From JBBQER01 sp052148155 (GTDB lineage: Bacteria; Actinomycetota; Acidimicrobiia; IMCC26256; PALSA-610): a stretch of 29,188 nt of DNA. Where the stretch lies: NCBI GenBank assembly GCA_052148155.1, contig JBKQIY010000026.1, positions 1-29,188 of the forward strand. Direction: 5' to 3'. Made by a program: the position numbers and the translations under genes. Each line of letters opens with the position of its first letter. The stretch's first letter is position 1. The notes below the pieces were generated by a model that was not told where the DNA came from, made no database searches, and was given only the letters and a program-made list of their open reading frames with translations. Positions 22,446-29,188 of the stretch are shown here, piece after piece.

Positions 22446-23873
22446 ATGACCGGCGGTGCGCGCTTGAGGCGTCTCGCAGCTTCGGTTCTCAGCGCAATGC
22501 TGGTGTCGGCGTTGGCTGCGTCGTGCACGACGTCCGGCCCTCACGTCCCGCTGGTCGGGATCCACAAGATCCAGCACATCGTCGTGATCATGCAGGAGAA
22601 CCGCTCCTTCGACAGCTACTTCGGAACATATCCCGGCGCCGACGGCATCCCGATGTCGCATGGTGTTCCGACGGTGTGCCTGCGCGACCTGGGCGACCGA
22701 CCATGCATGAAGCCGTATCCGGACCACAACAATGTGAATGTTGGCGGCCCGCACGGACATGCCGCCGCGGTCGACGACATCGACGGCGGCAGCATGGACG
22801 GCTTCGTACGTACACGACGTCGGGTCACCGGTCCGTGCACCGATCCGGACGATCCGAACTGTGTCCCGGCTCGAGCGGCAGTCGACGTGATGGGCTACCA
22901 CACGCGCAGCGACATCCCGAACTACTGGACCTACGCGGATGACTTTGTGCTCCAAGACCACATGTTCGAGCCGGACAGTTCATGGAGCCTGCCCGTCCAT
23001 CTGTTCATGGTTTCGGCATGGTCGGCCGACTGCACGACCCACAACGACCCGAGCTCGTGCACCAACGCGATTCAGACCCCCGGAGTAAAGCCACGCACCG
23101 GGAACCCGTTGCATCCGAGCACCTTTCGTGCGCCGATCTACGCGTGGACCGACCTCACATATCTTCTGCACGCCCACCACGTGTCGTGGGGCTACTACGT
23201 CGTTCCCGGCATCGAGCCCGACTGCGAGAATCCTGAAGCGATCAGCTGCGCGCCCATCACACAGAACGCGAGAACGCCCGGGATCTGGAACCCGCTGCCA
23301 TATTTCGACACCGTCCACAACGATCATCAGACCGGCAACATCCGCTCGATCCAAAATTTTTACGACGTCGTCAAGCACGGCCACCTGCCACAGGTGTCGT
23401 GGGTCGTCCCATCGGGCAGCGTGAGCGAGCATCCGCCCTCGCCGATCAGCGCCGGCGTCGCGTACGTCACGAGCTTGGTCAACGCGTTGATGCGAGGTCC
23501 CGACTGGAACTCGACGGCGATCTTCCTCGCTTGGGACGACTGGGGCGGGTTCTACGACAACGTGGTACCCCCGCATGTCGACATCAACGGCTACGGGCTG
23601 CGCGTCCCCGCCCTCGTGATCAGCCCGTACGCCAAAAAGGGCTACATCGACCACCAAACCTTGAGTTTCGACGCCTACCTGAAGTTCATCGAGGACGACT
23701 TCCTCGGCGGGTCGCGGCTGGATCCGCGCACCGACGGACGTCCCGACCCGCGCCCCACTGTGCGAGAGGACGTCCCGATCCTCGGGAACCTCGCAAGCGA
23801 CTTCGACTTCAACATGGCGCCGCGACCTCCGGTGATCCTTCCGGTGCACCCCAAGACCACCCTCGTCGGCTGA
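22446..23873 (+). CDS. Exported phosphoesterase, phospholipase C/AcpA family (lipoprotein)
   Basis: 475 residues. A signal sequence ends at Cys27 (LAASC), so it is probably a lipoprotein. The active-site motif QENRSFDSYFGTYPGADG (from residue 50) is the signature of the phosphoesterase family that includes bacterial phospholipase C and acid phosphatase AcpA. Later motifs agree: AWDDWGGFYDNVVPPHVD and SPYAKKGYIDHQTLSFDAY with FIEDDF. It would cleave phosphate esters outside the membrane; lipid versus phosphate monoester substrate is undecided. The ATG has AAAGG directly upstream, which is poorly spaced; a TTG at 22464 is an alternative that keeps the signal peptide. Confidence 0.88.
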   Translation: MTGGARLRRLAASVLSAMLVSALAASCTTSGPHVPLVGIHKIQHIVVIMQENRSFDSYFGTYPGADGIPMSHGVPTVCLRDLGDRPCMKPYPDHNNVNVGGPHGHAAAVDDIDGGSMDGFVRTRRRVTGPCTDPDDPNCVPARAAVDVMGYHTRSDIPNYWTYADDFVLQDHMFEPDSSWSLPVHLFMVSAWSADCTTHNDPSSCTNAIQTPGVKPRTGNPLHPSTFRAPIYAWTDLTYLLHAHHVSWGYYVVPGIEPDCENPEAISCAPITQNARTPGIWNPLPYFDTVHNDHQTGNIRSIQNFYDVVKHGHLPQVSWVVPSGSVSEHPPSPISAGVAYVTSLVNALMRGPDWNSTAIFLAWDDWGGFYDNVVPPHVDINGYGLRVPALVISPYAKKGYIDHQTLSFDAYLKFIEDDFLGGSRLDPRTDGRPDPRPTVREDVPILGNLASDFDFNMAPRPPVILPVHPKTTLVG

Positions 23874-23956
23874 TCCGATCGACTTTCGTCCCGCCGGTCC
23901 GAGTTCGTAGCCTCGGCAGGACTTCGGAGCACGACGCAAACGGGGAGAGGCGACGA

Positions 23957-24913
23957 GTGGGAACGTTTCGGTTGTGGTCAGACGACATCGAAGCCATGCG
24001 CGCAGACGCGCGCGCGACGGTCGAAGCCGGTCGTGCGTCGATGATGCTCGACACGAAGCCTCCGGCCGGAGGTTCGCGCGACGAACAGGTCGCAGCAGCA
24101 CGGGAGTCGATGGCACGCGTCACGTTCCCGGTGGCCGAAGTGCAAGAGGTCGAGATCGGCGGTGTCGCATGCCGTGTGATCCGCCCCGACGGCGCCGCCC
24201 GCGCGGTCTATCTCCATTTCCACGGCGGAGGGATGATCTCCGGGTCCGCGTCGATGATGGACATCCCGAATCAGATGCTGGCACGACAGTTGGACGTCGT
24301 CGTCGTGTCAGTCGAGTATCGCAAGGCCCCCGAGTTCCCCTGGCCGGCCGGACCCGACGACGGCATCGCGGTCGCACGCGAGCTGCTCGCGGGTGCGAGT
24401 TCCGACTTCGGTGCGGCGCGCCTGCTGATCGGGGGCGAGTCGGCCGGCGCGTACATGACCGCCGCGGTCGCGTTACGAGTGCGCGACGAGTTGCACGCGA
24501 TCGATCGCGTCGACGGTCTCAACCTGACCTACGGCGTCTACGACTTTGGCGGCACACCCAGCCAGCGAGGTATCCGTCCCAGCGACGACTTCGACCTTCT
24601 CAGCCCCGAGTTCGTGCGTCTCGTGACCGACTGCTACCTGCCCGGCCGGACCAACGATGAGCGCCAAGCGCCCGAGATCTCACCCGCCTACGCCGACCTC
24701 CGAGGCCTGCCACCGTGCTTCGTGAGCGTCGGGACATGCGACCATCTCCTCGACGATTCTTTGCTGTTCGCAGCCCGGGCCGCAGCCGCAGGAGTCGACA
24801 TCGACCTGTTTGTGCTGCCTGAGATGTCGCACGCGTTCCAGATGTTCGACTGCGGAATCACGCGTGCTTGGGCCGCCGCCCAGTCCGCGTGGATGGGTGC
24901 GCGCCTCGCCTGA
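23957..24913 (+). CDS. Alpha/beta hydrolase, hormone-sensitive-lipase (HSL) type
   Basis: 318 residues from a GTG with GGAGAGG 6 nt upstream. The oxyanion motif HGGG is at 89-92, the nucleophile motif GESAG at 160-164 (Ser162), and the late acid (GTCDHLLDD) and His (EMSHAFQMF) complete the triad. VSVEYRKAPEFPWPAGPDD is typical of bacterial HSL esterases. It probably hydrolyses short-chain esters in the cytoplasm. It follows the phosphoesterase gene by 83 nt. Open frames that start earlier overlap that gene and are not supported. Confidence 0.9.
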   Translation: MGTFRLWSDDIEAMRADARATVEAGRASMMLDTKPPAGGSRDEQVAAARESMARVTFPVAEVQEVEIGGVACRVIRPDGAARAVYLHFHGGGMISGSASMMDIPNQMLARQLDVVVVSVEYRKAPEFPWPAGPDDGIAVARELLAGASSDFGAARLLIGGESAGAYMTAAVALRVRDELHAIDRVDGLNLTYGVYDFGGTPSQRGIRPSDDFDLLSPEFVRLVTDCYLPGRTNDERQAPEISPAYADLRGLPPCFVSVGTCDHLLDDSLLFAARAAAAGVDIDLFVLPEMSHAFQMFDCGITRAWAAAQSAWMGARLA

Positions 24914-24956
24914 CCGGAGTGTTCAGAGCCCGGCACGAGCGGCGGGTCGCAGTCCG

Positions 24957-24972
24957 GCGAACGCGCGTTCGC
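24957..24972. repeat. Perfect 16-bp palindrome upstream of eno
   Basis: GCGAACGCGCGTTCGC is fully self-complementary with no central spacer. It lies between the HSL hydrolase and eno, about 55 bp before the eno start, and upstream of a TACCCT box (24997-25002). As DNA it could be an operator or restriction-type site; as RNA it could be a terminator stem for the upstream gene, though no T tract follows. Confidence 0.7.
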
Positions 24973-25027
24973 TCCCATTGCCCGGGTTTGACCCACTACC
25001 CTCGCACCACTCATCACAGGAGTTGAC

Positions 25028-26320
25028 TTGAGCATCATCGATGACGTCGCGGCTCGGGAAATCCTGGACTCCCGCGGGAATCCGACGGTCGAGGTCGAGG
25101 TCGAGCTGGTGTCCGGCGCCCGGGCCCGAGCCGCGGTGCCGAGCGGAGCGAGCACCGGTGCGCACGAAGCGGTCGAGCTGCGAGACGGCGAGCAACGCTA
25201 CGGCGGTCTGGGTGTCCAAGACGCGGTCGCCCACGTGAACGGCGAAATCCACGATGCCGTGGTGGGCCTCGACGCAGGCGACCAGCGGGTCCTCGACGCC
25301 GAACTGTGCGCGCTCGACGGCACCGACGCCAAGGGCCGCCTCGGCGCCAACGCGATCCTCGGTGTGTCGCTCGCGGCGGCCAAAGCAGTCGCCGACGAGT
25401 GCGGTCTGGCGCTGTACCGATACGTCGGCGGGGCCAACGCCCATGTGCTGCCGGTCCCGATGATGAACGTACTCAACGGCGGCGCCCACGCCGACAGCAA
25501 TGTCGACCTGCAGGAATTCATGATCGTGCCTGTCGGCGCGGTGAGCTTCAGCGAAGGACTGCGCTGGGGTTCGGAGACCTACCACGCGTTGAAGCGGCTG
25601 TTGAAGGAACGTGGGCTCGGGACCGGCCTCGGCGACGAAGGCGGTTTTGCGCCGAACCTCTCCTCGAACGAGGACGCGCTGCGGTTGCTGGTCGAAGCGA
25701 TCGAGCGCGCCGGTTACACCCCCGGCGAAGAGATCGCGCTCGCGCTCGACTCGGCCGCGACAGAGTTCTACGTGGACGGCGCGTACGAGCTGCGCGGAGA
25801 GGGACGCAGCCTGTCCGCAGCCGACATGGTGGGCTACCTGGCGACCCTGTGCGATCGTTATCCGATCGTCTCGATCGAAGACGGCATGGCCGAAGACGAC
25901 TGGGACGGCTGGGTCGCGCTCACCGAGGCGCTCGCCGAACGGGTGCAGATCGTCGGCGACGACGTGTTCGTGACCAATGCCGAACGGCTTGCCCGTGGAA
26001 TCGCCGCCGGGGTCGCCAACTCCATCTTGGTGAAGGTGAACCAGATCGGCACGCTCACCGAGACGCTCGACACCGTCACGTTGGCGATGACGAGCGGCTA
26101 CACCGCGGTGATGTCACACCGCAGCGGCGAAACCGAAGACGCGACGATCGCTGATCTGGCCGTCGCGACCGGATGCGGGCAGATCAAAACCGGCGCCCCG
26201 GCACGAAGCGATCGCGTCGCGAAGTACAACCAGCTCTTGCGCATCGAAGAGGATCTGGGCGAAGCCGCCGCCTACCCGGGTGGCCGCGCGTTCACAGCCC
26301 GGAGCGGAGGGACCGCGTGA
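25028..26320 (+). CDS. eno: Enolase
   Basis: 430 residues. It interconverts 2-phosphoglycerate and phosphoenolpyruvate. Motifs: SGASTGAHEAVELRDG (from residue 39), LPVPMMNVLNGGAHADS, VSIEDGMAEDDW, GDDVFVTN, LVKVNQIGTLTET with the catalytic Lys, and SHRSGETED. The start is a rare TTG, placed by AGGAG 5 nt upstream and by the conserved first residues (SIIDDVAAREILDSRGNPT). The stop overlaps the next start (GTGA). A TACCCT box at 24997-25002 is a possible -10. Confidence 0.97.
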   Translation: MSIIDDVAAREILDSRGNPTVEVEVELVSGARARAAVPSGASTGAHEAVELRDGEQRYGGLGVQDAVAHVNGEIHDAVVGLDAGDQRVLDAELCALDGTDAKGRLGANAILGVSLAAAKAVADECGLALYRYVGGANAHVLPVPMMNVLNGGAHADSNVDLQEFMIVPVGAVSFSEGLRWGSETYHALKRLLKERGLGTGLGDEGGFAPNLSSNEDALRLLVEAIERAGYTPGEEIALALDSAATEFYVDGAYELRGEGRSLSAADMVGYLATLCDRYPIVSIEDGMAEDDWDGWVALTEALAERVQIVGDDVFVTNAERLARGIAAGVANSILVKVNQIGTLTETLDTVTLAMTSGYTAVMSHRSGETEDATIADLAVATGCGQIKTGAPARSDRVAKYNQLLRIEEDLGEAAAYPGGRAFTARSGGTA

Positions 26321-26679
26321 ACGCCGACGTCGGTTCCGGCGGCGCGAAGGGCCCCCACCAGTCGCGTCGTGCGAGCTGGGAGCAGCCGACTCGCATCGCG
26401 GTCGCGTCCCTGGCCGTGATCGCGATCATGTTCCTGTTCGTGTTTCCGACCCGCTCCTACCTCGCCCAGCAACGACAGGTACGTGGCGTGCGTCGCGCGG
26501 TCGCGGAGTTGAAGGCACAGAACGCCGAACTCGGCAACGAAGCACGCCTGCTCGGAACGACGAGCGAAATCGAGCGGCTGGCACGGTTCCAGTTCGACAT
26601 GGTGTTTCCAGGCGAGCAGGCCTACAACGTTGTCCCGCCCGCCAAACCGTCCCCGGCGACCAACACGACGCTTCCCTGA
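26317..26679 (+). CDS. Septum formation initiator, FtsB/DivIC-like
   Basis: 120 residues. An N-terminal cytoplasmic stretch of about 26 residues is followed by one membrane segment (AVASLAVIAIMFLFVFP) and then a coiled coil (LAQQRQVRGVRRAVAELKAQ onwards) ending at IERLARFQFDMVFPGEQAY, which matches the conserved end of FtsB/DivIC proteins. These stabilise the divisome together with FtsL/FtsQ. The GTG overlaps the eno stop and has GGAGG 6 nt upstream. The position just after eno is the same as in other actinomycetes. Confidence 0.88.
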   Translation: MNADVGSGGAKGPHQSRRASWEQPTRIAVASLAVIAIMFLFVFPTRSYLAQQRQVRGVRRAVAELKAQNAELGNEARLLGTTSEIERLARFQFDMVFPGEQAYNVVPPAKPSPATNTTLP

Positions 26680-26690
26680 GCACGATTTCG

Positions 26691-26696
26691 TAGACT
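26691..26696 (+). promoter_or_regulatory. -10 box of the DUF501 gene (leaderless)
   Basis: TAGACT ends 7 nt before the GTG at 26704 and no ribosome binding site is seen, so transcription would start at or next to the start codon. Confidence 0.45.
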
Positions 26697-26703
26697 CGGC
26701 GGC

Positions 26704-27162
26704 GTGGCGGCTGCCGATCCCGACGTCGTGGCGCTGACGGTCCTGCTCGGTCGAACGCCACGCGGCGCGTTCGAGGTCGCCGTCCGCGACGACGCCGGAG
26801 CTCCGGTCGTGATCCGCAACTCGCCCCTGCTCGACGACGGTACGCCGATGCCGACGCGGTACTGGCTCGTCGATCGGGAGCTCGTCATCCGCGTCGCTCG
26901 CCTCGAGTCGGGCGGCGGCGTACGCGCGGCCGAGGCCGCGGTCGACGGCGCAGAACTGGTCCGCGCCCACGCGCGCTACGCGTCCGAACGAGATGCCGAC
27001 CTTCCCCGCCACCACGAAGGCCCCCGCCCTCACGGCGGAGTCGCCGGCACCGCGCGCGGGGTCAAGTGCTTGCATGCACACTACGCGTGGTACCTCGCGG
27101 GGGGCGACGATCCGGTCGGCCGCTGGGTCGCCGCCGCGCTCGCAGGAGCAGCGGGGCAGTGA
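26704..27162 (+). CDS. DUF501 family protein
   Basis: 152 residues. The opening DVVALTVLLGRTPRGAFEVAVRD, then GTPMPTRYWLVDRELVIRVARLES and the ending GVKCLHAHYAWYLAGGDDPVG, are characteristic of DUF501, which is nearly always found between the ftsB-like gene and ppx in actinomycetes. Function unknown. The conserved HAHYAWYLAGG with Cys nearby suggests a possible metal or ligand site, which is inference. Its stop overlaps the ppx GTG (GTGA), so they are translationally coupled. Confidence 0.92.
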   Translation: MAAADPDVVALTVLLGRTPRGAFEVAVRDDAGAPVVIRNSPLLDDGTPMPTRYWLVDRELVIRVARLESGGGVRAAEAAVDGAELVRAHARYASERDADLPRHHEGPRPHGGVAGTARGVKCLHAHYAWYLAGGDDPVGRWVAAALAGAAGQ

Positions 27163-28070
27163 CCCGCGTCGCCGCCATCGACATCGGGACCAACTCGGTT
27201 CGGCTTCTCATCGCCGACGTCGAAGCATCGAACCTCACCACCATCGACCGGCGTACACAGATCACCCGTCTCGGTCAGGGTGTCGACCAGACACGTCGGC
27301 TCGATCCCGACGCGATCGCCCGCACGGTCGACGTGCTGTGCGAATACCAAAAGGCGATCGCCGCGGTCGATGCAACCCGTGTGCGCGTCGCGGCGACCAG
27401 CGCATCACGCGACGCGACGAACCGTGCGGACTTCTTCGATCCGGTCGAGACGCTGCTCGGAGTTCGACCCGAGCTCCTCAGCGGCGAGGAAGAAGCCCGG
27501 CTCGAGTTCTCCGGAGCGACAGCCGGCCTGGGAGAACCGGAGCCGTACCTCGTCGTCGATGTCGGTGGCGGATCGACGGAGTTCATAGTCGGAGCGAGCG
27601 AGCCTGATGGGCTGATCTCCATCGACGTCGGATGCGTTCGCCTGACCGAGCAGTTCTTGCATTCGGATCCTCCGAGCCCCGAGGAGCTCAGCGTCGCAGT
27701 GTCGGTGGTGCGTGACCATCTTGCCGACGTCGACCGTGCGGTCCCGGGAGCAGGTCAGGCCAAGACGTTGATCGGCACGGCCGGCACGGTGTGGACGATG
27801 GGAGCCATCGAGTTGGGAGTCGACGCCCGCGACAGCGCACGTATCGATCACTCTCGCCTGTCGCGCGCCGCGGCCGAGGAGATCTTCCGAACCCTCGCAA
27901 CCGAGCCCGTCGCGCGTCGCCGCCACAACCCTGGCCTCGAACCGGGCCGCGTCGACGTGATCGTCGGTGGGGTGATCGTCGTCGTGTCAGTGATGCGCCA
28001 TTGGGCCTTCGACGAACTTCTGATATCGGAGGCCGACATCCTCGACGGTCTCGCCTGCTCGATCGCGTAA
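27159..28070 (+). CDS. ppx: Exopolyphosphatase/pppGpp phosphohydrolase (Ppx/GppA)
   Basis: 303 residues, the short form with only the two ASKHA domains. Motifs: AAIDIGTNSVRLLIADV (phosphate 1), SGEEEARLEFSGA, and VVDVGGGSTEFIVG (phosphate 2), then GTAGTVWTMGAIELG. It hydrolyses terminal phosphate of polyphosphate or converts pppGpp to ppGpp; short actinobacterial forms can favour either. The frame extends upstream to 27066, but the GTG at 27159 overlaps the DUF501 stop and gives the usual start. Its TAA stop lies inside the -10 box of the next gene. Confidence 0.93.
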   Translation: MTRVAAIDIGTNSVRLLIADVEASNLTTIDRRTQITRLGQGVDQTRRLDPDAIARTVDVLCEYQKAIAAVDATRVRVAATSASRDATNRADFFDPVETLLGVRPELLSGEEEARLEFSGATAGLGEPEPYLVVDVGGGSTEFIVGASEPDGLISIDVGCVRLTEQFLHSDPPSPEELSVAVSVVRDHLADVDRAVPGAGQAKTLIGTAGTVWTMGAIELGVDARDSARIDHSRLSRAAAEEIFRTLATEPVARRRHNPGLEPGRVDVIVGGVIVVVSVMRHWAFDELLISEADILDGLACSIA

Positions 28071-28073
28071 CCT
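28068..28073 (+). promoter_or_regulatory. -10 box of the aminotransferase gene, containing the ppx stop
   Basis: TAACCT begins with the ppx stop codon TAA and ends 8 nt before the GTG at 28082. No ribosome binding site is seen; leaderless transcription is likely. Confidence 0.4.
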
Positions 28074-28081
28074 CCGCGTCC

Positions 28082-29173
28082 GTGAAACATCCTGCGCGAC
28101 TGCTGCTCGGACCGGGTCCGTCGAACCCGTTCCCGGAGGTGATGGAGGCGCTCGGACGCCCCGTCCTCGGCCACCTCGATCCCGACTTCCTCACGGTGCT
28201 CGACACGATCGCGGATCGTTTACGTGCCGTGTTCCGCACCGCGAACACGTTGACGTTGCCGATGAGCGGCACCGGCTCGGCCGGAATGGAAACCTGCTTC
28301 GTCAATCTCGTCGAGCCGGGTGACACCGTGATCATCGGAGTGAACGGCGTGTTCGGCGAACGTATGTGCGACGTCGCCCGCCGTTGTGGTGGCGAAGTCG
28401 TCCGCGTCGAGTCGCCGTGGGGACGGGCGATCGACCCGCAACAGATGCTCGACGCGCACCGCGACCATCCGGGCGCGCGTGTGGTCGCGATCGTCCACGC
28501 GGAGACCTCCACCGGCGTTCACAACGATGTCGCGCCGCTCGCCGCGCTGCGCGACACCGACACGCTGTTACTGGTCGACACGGTCACTTCCCTGGGCGGC
28601 GTGCCGGTGGAAGTCGACGCCTGGGGGATCGACGCGGTCTATTCGGGCACCCAGAAATGCCTCGGTGTCCCGCCCGGTCTCGCACCCGTGAGCTTCTCCG
28701 AACGTGCCGTGGCGCGCATCCGCGGCCGGGCCAACCCGCCACAGTCGTGGTATTTCGACCTCGGCCTCATCGCCGACTATGTCGGCAGTGCCCGCCGCTA
28801 CCACCACACCGCGCCGATTTCGATGTTGTACGCATTGCACGCAGGCCTGGGAGTGCTGCTCGAGGAGGGCCTCGAGGCATCGTGGGCTCGGCACGCCCAC
28901 GTCGGCGCGCAACTCCAGGCCGCACTTCCCGAACTCGGCTTCCGGCTGTTCGCCCAGGAGCGCCGTCTCCCACAGCTGACGTCGGTGTGGCTCCCGTCCG
29001 GGGTCGACGATGCCAAGGTGCGCGGCGAGCTGCTCCACCGCTTCGACATCGAAATCGGCGGCGGCCTGGGAGAATTCGCCGGCAAAGGCTGGCGCATCGG
29101 CCTGATGGGTCACGGTGCCCGCGAGCAGTCCGTGGCCGCCCTCCTCGGCGCCTTAGCCTTGATCCACCGATGA
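28082..29173 (+). CDS. Class-V aminotransferase (alanine/serine-glyoxylate aminotransferase-like)
   Basis: 363 residues. It begins LLLGPGPSNPFPEVMEALG, the usual start of alanine- or serine-glyoxylate aminotransferases. Others: GTGSAGMETCFVNLVEPGD, ETSTGVHND, VDTVTSLGG and YSGTQKCLGVPPGL, where Lys192 would bind PLP. The C-terminal GKGWRIGLMGHG is typical. It would transfer an amino group to glyoxylate, making glycine; the donor is not clear from sequence. Open frames starting earlier overlap ppx and are not supported. Only 15 bases follow the stop before the window ends. Confidence 0.93.
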   Translation: MKHPARLLLGPGPSNPFPEVMEALGRPVLGHLDPDFLTVLDTIADRLRAVFRTANTLTLPMSGTGSAGMETCFVNLVEPGDTVIIGVNGVFGERMCDVARRCGGEVVRVESPWGRAIDPQQMLDAHRDHPGARVVAIVHAETSTGVHNDVAPLAALRDTDTLLLVDTVTSLGGVPVEVDAWGIDAVYSGTQKCLGVPPGLAPVSFSERAVARIRGRANPPQSWYFDLGLIADYVGSARRYHHTAPISMLYALHAGLGVLLEEGLEASWARHAHVGAQLQAALPELGFRLFAQERRLPQLTSVWLPSGVDDAKVRGELLHRFDIEIGGGLGEFAGKGWRIGLMGHGAREQSVAALLGALALIHR

Positions 29174-29188
29174 GTTGCTGTTGAGTAG

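Noticed and set aside
22980..24116. 378-codon minus-strand frame
   Set aside because: Antisense to the phosphoesterase gene; no recognisable motif.
1..29188. CRISPR arrays, insertion sequences or prophage genes
   Set aside because: No spaced direct repeats of CRISPR type, transposase or integrase was seen. The TnpB-like protein has no transposon ends or partner.

Overview
The window is high-GC DNA with almost no mobile content. It reads as a chromosomal segment of an actinomycetote. Three things point there: two micro-proteins typical of that phylum (bL37 and bS22-like), many start codons sitting 7-9 nt behind a TAnnnT -10 box (leaderless genes), and a gene order matching the region I recall in Mycobacterium tuberculosis as Rv1007c-Rv1026: metG, tatD, rsmA, ispE, pth, rplY, prs, glmU, mfd, mazG, eno, ftsB-like, DUF501, ppx. 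A deep-branching class such as Acidimicrobiia is my guess, not something the sequence proves.

Layout. Bases 1-3.3 kb are catabolic/accessory: the C-terminus of an epoxide-hydrolase-like protein, two tandem SDR oxidoreductases on the minus strand, a divergent acyl-CoA thioesterase-like gene, and a convergent flavin/PPOX-family gene. At 3.3-4.4 kb a 162-aa protein resembling only the N-terminal (WED/REC) half of TnpB is divergent from an Rrf2-family regulator, whose -10 box lies inside a perfect dyad. At 4.4-5.9 kb lie bL37, a YchF-like protein with a destroyed P-loop, and DUF192. At 6.1-10.1 kb is a tightly overlapping operon, metG-tatD-rsmA::ispE, whose last two genes are one 557-codon ORF. 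At 10.1-11.4 kb are bS22, about 1.2 kb of non-coding DNA with tRNA-Gln(TTG), and a tRNA-like element before glmU. At 11.4-19.8 kb are glmU, prs, rplY, pth, mfd and a PrsA-like foldase lipoprotein. At 19.8-25 kb are mazG (fused to a tetrapyrrole-methylase-like domain), a stomatin-like protein, a secreted phosphoesterase and an HSL-type hydrolase. From 25 kb to the end are eno, an FtsB/DivIC-like gene, DUF501, ppx and a class-V aminotransferase.

Functionally the core is housekeeping: translation (MetRS, RsmA, bL25, Pth, tRNA-Gln, bL37, bS22), precursor supply (IspE for MEP isoprenoids, GlmU for UDP-GlcNAc, Prs for PRPP), nucleotide and DNA hygiene (Mfd, MazG), glycolysis (Eno), division (FtsB-like) and polyphosphate or alarmone turnover (Ppx/GppA). 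Several genes are joined by ATGA, GTGA or TAAATG junctions, which suggests translational coupling.

The most unusual items are the RsmA-IspE fusion, the pseudo-ATPase YchF paralogue, the RuvC-less TnpB-like protein beside an Rrf2 regulator, and the structured non-coding island around tRNA-Gln.
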